In this document: one piece after another, positions 48,653 to 60,418 of the stretch
Layout of the letters: every line of letters begins with the position of its first letter
Position numbering within the stretch: the first letter of the stretch is position 1
Origin: Rutpela maculata
Taxonomy: Eukaryota; Arthropoda; Insecta; Coleoptera; Cerambycidae
Length of the DNA stretch: 64,000 nucleotides
Assembly: GCA_936432065.2 (NCBI GenBank)
Contig: OW386291.2
Span: forward strand, 109,557,823 to 109,621,822
Reading direction: 5' to 3'
The notes under the pieces: generated by a model
What the model was told of the DNA's origin: nothing
Databases searched by the model: none
Seen by the model: the letters and a program-made list of their open reading frames with translations, nothing else
Program-made: the position numbers and the translations under genes

Positions 48653-49630
48653 GTATGTTTTTAATTATGTGTTATCATAAGTGAACGTATTTTTCAAACA
48701 ATAGAATATATTTAAGCCGCAGTTTCTTTTACCATAGCATTTTAAACTGAATATTTTACATAATTTTGTATTTACAGCATTTTATATTGCTTGTAGCTAA
48801 ATTAGTTTGTGGAGTTTTTCAATCTTGGTATTGCATAATCTTTATTATTAGATGTTTTAATAGATTGTGTTGTTGTGTACGGCCATGCTGTCTATGAACC
48901 ACCTAGTATCCGACTAGTTTCTATTTTCTGACTAGAGATATCAAGAACGCAATTCTATCAACAAAGAACCACACGGATCTGCGTAATTTCTAGTATCTTT
49001 AAGTGTCAGATATATTTAACGGAGGTTACTTCTTCTGTCTAATTTATGTGATGTTTTCTGTTCTCAGTTTCTTTTTGTTCTATAATAATACTGAAAACCA
49101 ACTCTGCCAACAAAGGAACACAACGTTTTGTGTACATTTTAGTATATGTGTTTATCTGACGTACTTATTAACGAAAGTTCTATCTTGCACCAAATATCAA
49201 TCTCCTTGGTCCTCATTAGTAGGTACAACTTAAGTCTTTCTCATTCAAGGGTGCACTTTACACCTTAAAGTCTTCAATGAAAAGGTAAATGAACTCATCT
49301 CTCAATAACATGTTTGTCTCAAAATGATGAGCAATGTCAAATTTGTAGTTCAATGATTAAAATTAATATCTTCCGTGAACATTTTACTTAACAAACAAAT
49401 AAAATGCGTTGTTTTAATACGTCGAGAATTAGAACATTTTAATATTATTCTATGGTAGAGTAATTAATATTAATCACGCAACTTCCGTTGTTTTTATTTG
49501 CTTCCTCTTCTAGCAACAACAAAAATACACTTTGAGACATCAAACTTTTCCATGACAATTTTTTTCACAAAATGGACAAAGCTAGGGCTGTCTCGAAAAG
49601 GTTGCACATTTAAAAAGACCCAGGCAAAAC
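48653..49630. other. AT-rich sequence, possibly intron of the candidate gene
   Basis: No coding motif. If the exon at 48444-48652 is real, this is the start of its first intron. Confidence 0.35.
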
Positions 49631-49740
49631 CGACATTGCCAGTGTCAGAGCTGGGGATCGAACCCAGTACACTATAGACGGTGTGACCAAGCGTGCTCAT
49701 CATTAATATGCCTTAGCCCGCTGTGCTACCATGCTTTGCT
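49631..49740 (-). mobile_element. tRNA-derived SINE, copy 2
   Basis: Complement of the SINE at 7683. On the minus strand it has GGTAGCACAGCGGGCTAAGG (A-box region), TGGGTTCGATCCCCAGCTC (B box at 49653-49664) and CACTGGCAATGTCGGT. The sequence then diverges from copy 1. No target duplication noted. Confidence 0.7.
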
Positions 49741-52700
49741 GATTATAATCCGATATTATTGAGTTGCCTTTCTTATTGTCCTCTCTTGCAAGTTTGCCCG
49801 GACATAAACAAAGTTCGTCCAATAAAGTCCTGTGCTACTAGTTGCATAAATAGCTATATTCCACGACTTTTAAAAAAACTGTACTTTTTTCTTTAATTTT
49901 TGTGCGTAAATATATTTTTCTTCAAACCTCAGAAAAACATGACATTTCTTAACTCTCTTCATGACATTACAGTTTGACTTTTTAGACGGCTGTGCGTTGG
50001 CATTAACAACGGAGGTAAAAGTACTTTTTTCTACGAGCCTTCGAAAACGACAAATGGCGCACAGTAACCATGATTCAAATCCGTCCTCTTTCACGATGTG
50101 TGTAAAAATCCAAAAACTTCTTTTTTTCATGTTTTTCACACAGTCCTGTCAAAAACAGAACTGACATCTTTTATTTGTATTCTTTGAAGTAGGCTAGCCT
50201 ATTCAGGTTCATAGCAACCGACTTATTTAATAACTAAACATCAGTTTTGAAGTGTTCAAACTACATCACTTTTAAAGAAGTTTATTAAAAATGGTTGATC
50301 TGTTTACTTATAAAATTGTTTGTTATCCTTGCAGTCGTAGAAGAAAATATTGTAAACAACACGTTTGAAAACATATTTTCACACTCATTTGATTTGTGGA
50401 ACTCGCCTTCAGTTCGTTCCACCAAACTGTCTCTCACTCGTGTGAAAAGATTCGTTTTCGAAACTTGTTTAAAATACTATTTCTTACGCTGTGAGGGCAG
50501 AAAAAGTAATATCCATAGCAACGAGTATTTTATTTAATATGCCGGCCATGTGATATTAACACAATGCGTTTTTGGTGGTGAAATTCAAGGTTTTTTATCT
50601 TTATTTTTTTTTATAGCTTTGAAGTTGTCTTGTGGTCTTCGCTTTAGAAATGTCAAATTCTAGATTTGTGTTTTGACGTTTGAGTAAATTCTGGAAATTT
50701 ATTTATTTAAATTTGGAAATTAAAGTCAGTCGTAGAAAAAATAATGTATGAAACTCATACATAAAATGCCTTTTTCACTGCTTTGGTTATAGAAAATTTA
50801 AACCATAAAAGCGGATGTTGACAAACTTGAAGCTCGTCAGTTCTTTTAGATGTCAGATGTTTTTTTTTTTGAGGATATAACTTCTTTTTGTTTTACATCA
50901 ATAAGTGTACCTTTTCTTTCAGCATCAATATTTTACATTTTTCATTTTTCTTCTAATTCATAATACAATTCTCTAAAATTGTTGTTGTTAATATAAAAAG
51001 AGTAACTAACAGTAACATCACAATATATATTCAAGCAGCAGTAAAATTTAAATAAGTTGACAGTGTTTGTGTTTTATTTGTTTGTTTATTTTGGTTACAT
51101 ATAAAATGTTGTTTACAACATAAATTCAACTCTATTCTTTTGATATTTTCAAATAATTGTAGATCAAATCATGTGTATAATTCGTATTCGTAAAGTGTCA
51201 TTGTCACTTTGGAGTGTTTCACGCCGTCCTTCGAGTGACAATGGGGCACTTTGCGCTCTTAATATACAAGAAGCTATTTTGATGATCACAAAAAAAGGAC
51301 TTTATCTTTAGTCTTTGTGTCAACGTGACATTTAATTTTCCATTACATTTAAAATGCCAAAATGTATTAAATTAATTAATCTTTTCATATTTTAACTGGT
51401 CGTAGATAAAATTTTGCATGTATCTCAAGTTTGATTCTTGGGTAATATTATTATTCGTATTCCTTTATACCCTTAATACATAAATAACTATAATTTCGAT
51501 TTAATTCATATTATGTATGTCTCAGCTTCACAAAATCAGCTTAATAAAACTGTGCTTTCTTTCATCGATTCTTTGGGACGGATGTTTTTGTGGAAATAAT
51601 ATCTATACGGTATCAGAAAGTTAGAGTAAAGTTTTGTCTAATCTTGGAGGTGAGCGTTTTTTGGAAATTTGAATTGTGAAAAATGTGTTTCTGCTTTGTT
51701 TTTTTTTAATATTTCGGGTTCTATTCATCTTATCAAGAGTCAAAAAAGGCAAAATTTTTGTAAATATGTTATAAACAAAACTACATAGGTTCGATTTCGA
51801 TCCACAACTTTGATTTTTGCAAAAAAATACTAAAAGTAATTCTTACTGTTATTGTAATCCATGCTCAAAAACCTGCAATTAAAATAAAATTAGTGTGATC
51901 GAAAGTTTAAAAGAATTTTTATGTGAAATTTTCCACGATATCTTACATCCATAAGATCTGTATGATCACCAAATTTCGTTAACAAATATTTATTAATTAT
52001 TTAGTAATACGAGTTTGCGCAAAATTACAACTTTTTGCGCTCTTTATTATTTTTGCAGAAAAACGAAATTGTAAATCGGATTCGGACCTCTGTAGTTTTG
52101 TTCATTAGTCTCATGCAGAGAATAGAACCCAACTATTAAAAAACAAAATAAAAACATATGTATTCATTATCTGTTTAAAAAAGAAGGAGGAATGTTTGCA
52201 TCAATCAGTACATTAGCTAATTAAAATAGGCGTCCGCCTTCCATCTTTTGGACGTAGATGTTAAGTGAAAACAAATAAACAAAACAGCGCGATTTAATTA
52301 ACAATTTTGTGTTAAATATATAAGGTTTATTTTTCATAAGTTTACCCTATTTAAAACTGAAATAAAAACCATTTAGAGAATAGTACTTATTCACTTTTAC
52401 ATTTATTAAATAGCTCGTTGTATAATAATTAAAGAGTTGAAGAAGTCACTAAAATTATGAAATAAATGTGATCGTTGCCCAGTTAAGAGTGTACAATGCT
52501 TTATAAGGGAAACTTTGTTATTTTTTCCAAAGCTCCCTGTCCCACAAAAAAATAATTTAAAAGTAAAGTAAACATTTAGAAGTATACGATGCACAAAATA
52601 TGATTTTTGTTGTTTTAAATAAATCGATTATCTGCCTAAAAACTACGAAAAGTGAAATAAGTGTAAGTTTATTCATAGTTTTATAGTTTCTTATTTGTTT

Positions 52701-53616
52701 TAAAGTCTACAAATATGTCGAGATGGTCTGAAAGGCCACGCCCATAATCCGTATTTTCCTTTACCCCACTTCCTCACAGGTCAAACTATTTGATTGGTAT
52801 TTTCTGCCCTTAAGAATGCGTTAGATTTCGTTATTTGTTCATGTTTATACCGATTTCAATATCGATATTAGGTGAAAGACATCGACGCGCAACGGTAACA
52901 TATTATTTCTTAATTTTTAGTGACCTTTTTTTTAAAAGGCGATTCAATTTGCTTCTAATTTTTTTTTTCATCCTTTTTAGTGGCCTATTATTGAGCTTCT
53001 ACATGGTAAAAGAAAATATCCGTCGTTTTAAATTTTTAAGCTTTAGCATCAAACTCGCTATTAAAGAATCCTCCAAAAATAAATAACTACCAATGTTAAT
53101 GCAATTTAGACGAAATTTCAATTTTGTCTAGTTTTTACCACCGCATTCGCTAAATTTGCATTTCAAAAATTTCTTTAATTTTTCTGCTTACCTTACACTA
53201 GGCATAACTTGACGAAACTATAATGGGACCACCCATGATTCATACTCTACAGTTTCGAAAAGATTTCATATCGTTTAAACTAATCCAGATTGAACAAATA
53301 TAAGAAAGGCAAACGTAGGAGTTCAGTTGAACACCTCTTCCTTCTTAATATTTTTTGAAGTTGGTTAAAAAATAATAGAAAATAACCTTAATGGAATAGT
53401 CTTCAACATTGTTCCCATACACTGATAAAAAATATTATTCTAATGAATAATCTTGCTTTATATATGCACAAATAAAAAAATTCTTCATATAAAACTACCT
53501 AATACTTTTATGGAAAGAAATAAAAAACTTGTAAATAGATTTGTTTATTACAAACCTATTAATTCTCTTGAAGCAAAAACGTATTACTTATATGAGAAAT
53601 TTATTTATTGGCGTAT
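49741..53616. other. Long AT-rich stretch without recognised gene
   Basis: Several short frames on both strands (for example 49870-50139 minus, 50295-50537 plus, 52835-53086 plus) lack motifs, have skewed composition and show no convincing splice-site pairs. No inverted-repeat element was delimited. It could be intronic. Confidence 0.4.
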
Positions 53617-53904
53617 ATACAGATTCGGCAAATGTATGAGGTTAACGAGCGCAAGAGAAAATAGAGATAAATTAGCAAAAGCAAGACGTATCTACTCCCA
53701 CAGCAATGCATAGGCAGTTAGAAACGACAGGTACCAATGCCCTGCGTTTATATACAACAAGGTAATAAAATTTATGTGTCGAACGTGCTGGGAGCAGTAC
53801 ATCCATCTATCTTTTCCTAATTTCTCTGTTGTTTTTCTTGTTTTCGTTTATCACACGTTACATAAAACTATGTTAAATATAGTAAATTTAACCGAATCTG
53901 TATG
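53617..53904 (+). repeat. Family P MITE, copy 2 (complete)
   Basis: Starts ATACAGATTCGGCAAAT and ends ACCGAATCTGTATGA, an inverted pair of about 13 bp. The interior matches 5703-5960. Non-coding. Confidence 0.75.
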
Positions 53905-54049
53905 AAACAAAGGATTTTCAATTCGAATTTTTATCTGTATATATTTCCTTGATACTGCTTTCTTTCTTACGGTTTGCGGTACTGAAAACCCGCAAAATTG
54001 AAAAACTGAAACTTACTAAAAATGTTGGAAATAGTTACTTGTCTGTTTA

Positions 54050-54510
54050 ACTAAGCAGCAAAAGAGTAGGCTTTCGTGGTTGGTAATTCCTAACCGAGCG
54101 TAGCGAGGCTAGGAATACAGCCAAGGCAGTCAAACTATTTTGCTGCTGAGTTGAACACATAATTTAAGATTATTTTAATTTATTTTAAAATATTTAAATT
54201 ATTACAATTCCCATAATCTCTTTATTTTTGTTGTCTTGATAAAATTGCAGTTGTTGCGTGTTGGTTACTATGGAAATTTTATATGTCAATAGTCATCGTA
54301 ATAATCAAAGTTTGACAAATTACAAAAGTTCTTACCAGTTTCGTTTTATTTCGTTTCGTTTTCCTGCCTAGGCAGCAAAGTTCTCACTTTGCTGTCTCTC
54401 ACTAGGTAGCCAAATGAGAACATTGCTGTCTAGGCACAAAAAGTCACACTTTGCTGATTGATATTAATCAGCAAAATTAGTATTTTGCTGTCAATCGGCG
54501 AAAAGTGTTT
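54050..54510. repeat. Repeat cluster built on CAGCAAA/TTTGCTG
   Basis: The heptamer CAGCAAA or its complement appears at least eight times in alternating orientation between 54055 and 54490. With it are a CCTAACCGAGCGTAGCGAGG stem near 54090 and CCTAGGCAGCAAAG-like repeats near 54365-54450. Probably a small foldback element; boundaries are uncertain. Confidence 0.5.
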
Positions 54511-54689
54511 TTAACCGCCGTCCAGGTCACCTTAAGTCCAGGTGATCTAAATTTGTCTGAGTAAAGGAGACGCGGCCTTCCAGTTTATAATAATCCGAGT
54601 CACTTTTTGGGGACAGCTACAATTAGTTACGGAGTATCTCTTACTTTTATGATGGTTAGGTGAGTATTTAAAGTACAATGTTCAAGATT

Positions 54690-55600
54690 CAAACTACATA
54701 TCTTTTTTTGGAAAGCTTCGCTAATTTTTTGGTCTTTGATTTGGATGGTTTACCATTGATAGTTCCATCCAATACATGTAATGTTTCTGGCTCTGTAGTT
54801 CCTTTATCGATCCTTTTGCAGTACCGTACGATATCCAACAGGATAGAGCGCGTCCGATCAAAGTTGTTCTTAATATTTTCCTGCTCAGCTTATCTGCTTT
54901 TTGATTGGCTATGTTGCTCTGGTGTGCTCATGTTCATTTCAGTTATATGCTGTTATATTTAACAAGATTTGTCAAGGACTCCAGGCAATGTTTTACTGTT
55001 TTAGAAAGTACCTATCTACTATCTTCAGAGCTTTAAAAGCTTCTTGACTATTGGACGTGAAGCGGATTTTACTGTTAGCCTATGACTTCTATACAATGTC
55101 CTATGCACAGTCTCCGGTCTGAAATACTCTGATTTTTTTACCACTTCCACCGGAGAAGATGGCATAAAATGGTTGATAGTTCGGGGAAAAATAAATGGGA
55201 AAAGGTAAAGAGGATGCCCTTCAAAATTTTGGGCTTATATACCAAGGAAACGAGCTCTAGTGCGATCATACACCTAACAAGTGACATTTCTGATTCATCG
55301 GAACACTATATGGATGTCTTCGCGACTACCCTATCCCCTTATCTAACTATCACGTCGATTCTTCTCTATTTTTTTAAATATTGCTTTTTAGTATCTATTC
55401 ATTGGAACGATCCCATGTCCGTTTATTTTTAGCCTATGTGTTGCTATTAGTACTTCATTATCCATTAGGAAATATAGCGGAAGTAGATAGAGCAGTACAT
55501 CCATGGCTGAGGTAGGAGTTGCTGTTATTGTTCTCGTTATCCCTAGACAAGCTACTCTGCAATTTTCTTAGTCTTTTTGTTGCTTCCCCCTTTTCCAGCT
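54690..55600 (-). pseudogene. Decayed R1/LOA-type retrotransposon fragment
   Basis: On the minus strand near 55560-55480 is GITRTITATPTSAMDVLLYL, which lines up with the thumb segment LSITGAMRTTPTRVMEVML of the element at 10.5-12.6 kb. Downstream, near 55060-54890, come RNase H pieces: SNSQEAFKALK (third Asp region, with Asp lost to Asn), IANQKADKLSRKI (late Asp) and a YGTAKGSIKELQ linker. Stops and shifts are frequent. This is an older relative of the copy at 10507-12550. Confidence 0.7.
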
Positions 55601-56229
55601 TTGTATCATCAGATCAGTGAAGCGTAGGTTATTATTTTTATATTAATGCCACAACTATTTTGTACATTCAGTATACCATTGATCGTTGTTTTGGTTGGCA
55701 TTTTCCCTTGAAATTGGTATCAAAATAAGTCCCATAATTGGCGGCATTGCTCACCTGTAGTTATTTTCCCCAAAGATACAGTTTCTTCAGGTTCTGAACG
55801 TTGATTTTTGTGAATGTTGTCACAGTGACTTTGATATTGTTTAAAATATGCACTCAATTCCTTGTATTCAGAAATATCTAACTATAACTTAACCGGAAAA
55901 AGAGGATAGTGATGCACGTGATCACTGCGTGCAACAGTTCATATCAGTGTTTAAATTTGGAAGGGGTGTAATCTAAAATAATTTTTACCAAGGTTTATCA
56001 AATCAACGTCGCTCAATGACATATGTGCCTCTTCACGCTATTGACAGTTCAATAAAAATTCACGAGTTTAGTCAGCGGTGAAACTTAACTCACCGGTGAT
56101 ATTTGTTATCAACTTGCTTTACACAGTTTAGAGAACTCACAACAATTGACCAAAATAAAAAGGTAATCAGGTCGAGTGATTATTCTGAGCGGTTGAATAC
56201 CCTAAATGTGCTCATAGGGTAGAAACTAA
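55601..56229. other. No recognisable feature
   Basis: AT-rich sequence between the R1/LOA relic and a small MITE. Nothing supported. Confidence 0.4.
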
Positions 56230-56708
56230 GTGTGAGTTTATGAAAAAAGTCCCAGTCCTAACTTAGCCTGGCTTGGTCCTATTTTTTCCCTAAAAAGTTA
56301 AATGTACAGGTACCCGTATGCCCTTTGTAAAAATCATAATCCTGCCTTTGTCCTAACTTACCTTAAGAACCGACCTTGAAAGTTCCGGTCTTTTAACTTT
56401 TAGGACTAGACGGACTAGGACCAAGCAAATGTGCAAGCGCCAAAATGACCAATATGAAACTCATCCGAAAAATTATATATTCAACCTAAAATGTTTAGAT
56501 TAATTGTTCCTAGGGGCTAATACCACAGAATAGATATTAAATCAATACAATATCCAATTCGCGTATCTATTTTACGACCATCTTAGGAAAAGGACTAGCT
56601 TTTATATAAACCCATAAAAAAATGTTAAGACATAAGATATGTTTTATGGAAAAAATTAAGATTAAGCTAGGATAAGTTAGGACTGAAACCTTCTTAGAAA
56701 CTCACCTT
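56230..56708. repeat. MITE with GTGAGTTT...AGTCCTAACTTA inverted ends
   Basis: The left end (56231-56275) has GTGAGTTT and CAGTCCTAACTTAGCCTGG. The right end (56660-56706) has the complement with small changes. A second inner inverted pair, TTGGTCCTA against TAGGACCAA, lies at 56275 and 56418. No ORF. Confidence 0.7.
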
Positions 56709-57200
56709 AAGTTATTTGATTCTTAAGTTATTAGATAAAGAGTATATATATTTTTTAAAAGGTGATGGAAACTGTTTCAATGCAGTAATTTTCAGACGCA
56801 ATTTTAATTTTTTAGTATAGTTTCTAATCTAGAAAAAGAAAATCAATACGTAAGATCACATCAGTAAGATAAAGGTAATACTTCACCAGTTGTTGTACCA
56901 CATTGGTAACTCTTAATTTAATAACCAATCAGAAAGAGCTTATATTAAAATCTATTTTGATAAAATAAGTATCAAAGTTACGCAGTATTGGGGGCGGTTA
57001 GTTGAATTGGACAAAAACAAACTAAACATGTGGAACAAATTATGTTTTATATTTAAACGTTTTATTTGCAGTAGCGAGTTGTGAAGCTGACGAACTTCGA
57101 GTTGTATGGCTATGCACATACAAAGATCGACTAAATTATTGTGGAATTCAAACACTTGTTGGACATGTGGTCAGAAAGGATTTGATTGTTGATTCTTTTG
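56709..57200. other. No recognisable feature
   Basis: AT-rich spacer left of E4. Confidence 0.4.
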
Positions 57201-57589
57201 TATTATGACCTCCTGATTACGAGAAAAATATTTGCGCCCAAAAATTCTTTGTGCGTCAAAAGTTATATGCACTTTTTGACGCGCTTTCCCGGATTTTCAA
57301 CTTATCTGCTTAATATATCTTGTACTAGGGATTGGGTCCCGGGACGTCTCGTATCTCGAAGTCCCGGAACTTTCTCCAAATTTAATTGTCTCGTGTCCCG
57401 GAACTTTCGGGCTGAGACTCGAGACAGGCTTGTAATCATTTTAAAAACAAAAGGTCATAAAAAGCTTCATTAGTTCAGGCTTCCCGCACTCTGTCACTGA
57501 GAGCGCCATCTGTTAATTTAACGAGTAATTACTTGATACTCGTACGTACGTAACTTACTATATACAATAAAACCGACATCTGTTGAAAA

Positions 57590-57690
57590 CAAGAGAGTGT
57601 TCTCTTTCCGGAGGCATTATTACAAAAATCAGAAACAGATTGTCGGACAAAGTTGTTAATGCACTAATTTTTTTAAAAGAATATTTTATT
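57590..57690 (+). pseudogene. hAT transposase dimerisation-region remnant
   Basis: The plus frame reads SGGIITKIRNRLSDKVVNAL then IFLKEYF. This matches the extreme C-terminus of hAT transposases, where a SxxGxxxTxxRxRLxxxxVxxLxFL pattern is usual. The rest of the transposase is gone. Its position inside hAT-type ends and an 8-bp duplication agrees with this. Confidence 0.75.
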
Positions 57691-57716
57691 AAATTAGGAA
57701 AAAAGAATAATTGATA

Positions 57717-58037
57717 GGGCTAGTGCGACGATCGCGGCGAACCGCGACCGCCTAGTAAAGTGACATTATTTTAAGCCTTTTGGCTCTCGGAACTCCAAGA
57801 GATATTCGTTGCCGCCGCCTTCGACTAGAAAGAAAACGGCCTTAGAGGCGTTCAGGATAATCCCACGGATGGTAGCTTCGCACCACCGCCCGTCCACTCG
57901 AGCGAGTGCATGAGCCAAATGTCCAAACCTCCGGTTCCTCTCGTACTGAGCAGGATTACTATCGCAACGACGAGTCATCAGTAGGGTAAAACTAACCTGC
58001 TCACGACGGTCTAAACTCAGCTCACGTTCCCTATTAG
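57717..58037 (-). rRNA. 28S rRNA 3'-end fragment (pseudogene)
   Basis: The minus strand reads the last roughly 320 bases of large-subunit rRNA. It contains GGGAACGTGAGCTG and TTTACCCTACTGATGA, the sarcin-ricin loop core AGTACGAGAGGAACC (57935-57949), GCGAAGCTACCATC, GAACGCCTCTAAGGCCG, and the 3' terminal AAAATAATGTCACTTTACTA with a GC-rich end. One base is missing in GTGAG[A]CAGGTTAG and GCTGGG reads GCTGAG, so it is not a functional copy. It is embedded in the hAT element at 57326-58382, without 18S, 5.8S or the rest of 28S. Confidence 0.93.
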
Positions 58038-59178
58038 CTAATGGCTAGAGACTAAATGATGATTATCGATGATTAGTATGATTACTTTACTAAATATGTT
58101 TTATGTCTTATAATTATAAGATTTTATTACCAAAAAATGAATCTGTGTATGAGAATTAAACATAAGAATTGTTTATGTTTTAATTACCGTTCAGAATGTT
58201 AGAAGTTGATTTTATGTTCAATAAATGTTGATTTTTACTAAAATGGCGATTTTATTGATATATCTCGCCAAAAATGAACTCGTTTCTAATTTTATTTTGA
58301 AGCCTCGGGACGTCCCGGGACTTTGATCTTGCGATGTCTCGTGTCTCAGGACTTTGAGAATGTCGAGACTTCCCAAACCCTATCTTGTACTAATAATCGA
58401 ATGGGAATTTTAAAAATACTGGCTTATTTGAAGTACAATTCTTAAAAAATATAGACCTGTCCGATATGTGTTGGTCAATCCGCCATCTTAAAAAAAAAAT
58501 AGAAAATACCAAGAATAGCCAAAAAAAAAAAAAAAATCAAAATTGAATATCTTCTCTATAAGAAGGAGTAATTTCACCAAAGTGGGCAAAAACAAAACTT
58601 ATTTTTGGTAAAATATAATGCACCAATCTCGGACACCGTATGTCAAATAGGACGGTCAAAGCGGACGAAATAAAATGTTTAATTCTTCGTCAATTATCAA
58701 GGAGGCATTGTACGTCACTTTTTTTTTCATTTGTACGTTATTTTATGTACTTTTAGGGAATGGAGTTCATTTTGTTTTAATTTTCAAAAAAGTGCATTTT
58801 TACAATTTTCAAAAATGTATTTTCTATGACCCTATCTTTTTCACCCAATTTTCATCGAAACAAAATGAAATATACTATAGAAAGTCTCGTAACTTCAAAA
58901 ATTTAATACAAAATGAAACTTCATTAATTTGAAAAGGAAATTTATTAAGCGTACGCATGGTTTTAATAATAATATATGAATATATGATCAATAATCAGAA
59001 CCAAGCAGTCAAGACTAGAGTAGTATTATTTTTGATGAACAGAATAGCACTAAGAATAACGAGCGCATTCGTCGTTTAGAAAAAAATATTTGCGTAGATA
59101 TTTCAATCACAAGTGACATTATGAAATCATCGGTTAGTTAAAAAAATTTCTAACTAATAGTAAAAATAAGGATAGCTT

Positions 59179-59790
59179 ATGAAATTATTGCGCAAAGAGT
59201 TAATAGATAATGACTTTAACGTAAAAATATGCAGAGAAGACGCCGATACTACAGTCGTTAAAACTGCTATTTATTTGAAAACCGAAGACAATTAAGTTAT
59301 AATGGTTGGTCAAGATATTGACCTTTTGGTTATAATGACTCAACTAACATGGAATCATCATAAAAAGATCTATTTTTAGAAACCTAAGATTAATAAAATA
59401 GTTGACAAACATTATGATGAAAATAGAATTGTCTGCAATTCCACCTACTGAAGAGATAATAGAAAAACATTGTTTAAGAGTCTATTTCCAAGTCCAAAAA
59501 TGATTAGGTTCTGAGAAAGATCCGTTACAATTCGGGTGGCCTAAAACTGAGAATGACTTAATGCCTGATGTTATGAGTTAAAGTAATGCTTTTCCTAAAA
59601 ATTTACTAAGTAATATTTGTTGTAAATATAAGAAAGGCTGTAAAAATAATCAGTGTAACTGTAGAAAACTGAATATATAATGTTCTATTCCGTGTGCCTA
59701 TTGTAAAGGAAATAATTTTGCCAATGCTTCTTCTACCTTTAATGAATCGGCTATCGATGAGGAATGCGGTGAAATTATGATATATTACGG
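59179..59790 (+). pseudogene. TGCD-family PIN/XPG-nuclease-like gene, decayed (E4)
   Basis: Reading from 59179, MKLLRKELIDNDFN leads to CREDADTTVVKTAI (EAD-type motif). After a TAA comes VIMVGQDIDLLVIM (DTD motif as DID), then KKIYF with a TAG. The GCD segment is deleted. Further on, LSAIPPTEEIIEKHCLRVYF and QFGWPKTENDLMP appear. The Cys-rich tail is NICCKYKKGCKNNQCNC, RKLNI, a stop, and CSIPCAYCKGNNFANAS. Several in-frame stops. The same order of motifs occurs in the E1-E3 copies, but the sequence is widely diverged. It lies between the E4 inverted repeats. Confidence 0.8.
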
Positions 59791-60418
59791 TAATGAAATA
59801 ATAGAGTATATTTAATTTTGTTTCAATGAAAATTGGGTGAATAAAAGGAGGGTCAAAGAAAACACATTTTTGAAAATTGTAAAAATGAACTTTTTGAAAA
59901 ATAAGAAAAATTAACTCCATCCCCTAAAAGTATATAAAATAACGTACAATCGAAGTAAAAAGTAACGTACAATGCCTCCTTGATAACTGACGAAGAATTA
60001 AAAATTTTATTTCGTCCGCCATCTTCATCCGCCATTCGCCATCTATTTGACATGCGGTGTCCGGAACTGGTGCATTATGTTTGACCAAAAATGAGTTTTA
60101 TTTTTGCCAACTATGGTGAAACTACTCCTTCTCATAGAAAATATATTCAATTTTGAGTTTCTCGGCTATTCTTGGTGTTTCCTATTTTTTTCCTAGATGG
60201 CGGATTGACCAATACATATCGGACAGGTCTACATTTTTTAAGAATTTTATTGCAAATAAGAGAGTATTTTTTAAATTTTCATCCGATTACTAGTACAAGA
60301 TATATTAACCAGAGACGTTGAAAATCCCCGAAAGCGCGTCAAAAAGTGCATTTTAGACGCACAAGAAATTTTTGGGCGCAAATATTTTTTTCGTCGTCAG
60401 GAGGTCATAATACATAAT

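Larger units (their letters stand above)
57326..58382. mobile_element. hAT element inserted in E4, carrying an rRNA fragment
   Basis: Ends TAGGGATTGGG and CCCAAACCCTA, flanked by an 8-bp target duplication TCTTGTAC (57318-57325 and 58383-58390). The other arm of E4 has a single TCTTGTAC at the matching place (near 60300), an empty-site control. Subterminal CCCGGGAC and GTCTCG repeats are present at both ends. The interior holds a hAT transposase C-terminal remnant and a 28S rRNA fragment. 1057 bp. Confidence 0.9.
57201..60412. mobile_element. E4: long-inverted-repeat element with a nuclease-like gene fragment
   Basis: Ends TATTATGACCTCCTGA (57201) and its complement at 60397-60412. The arms are about 600 bp. 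The left arm is 57201-57325 plus 58391-58880, interrupted by a hAT element. The right arm is about 59800-60412 and is uninterrupted. Shared blocks are TTTGCGCCCAAAAATT, ATATATCTTGTACTA, GACCTGTCCGATATGT, GGCATTGTACGT and AATTTTCATCGAAAC-like. Between the arms, at 59179-59790, is a degraded TGCD-family gene. A family-Y element abuts the right end. Confidence 0.85.

Noticed and set aside
57201..57325. Treating 57201-57325 and 58391-58880 as two separate repeats
   Set aside because: The uninterrupted right arm of E4 shows they are one arm split by the hAT insertion.
57766..57978. 70-residue minus-strand frame
   Set aside because: It is a translation of the 28S rRNA fragment.
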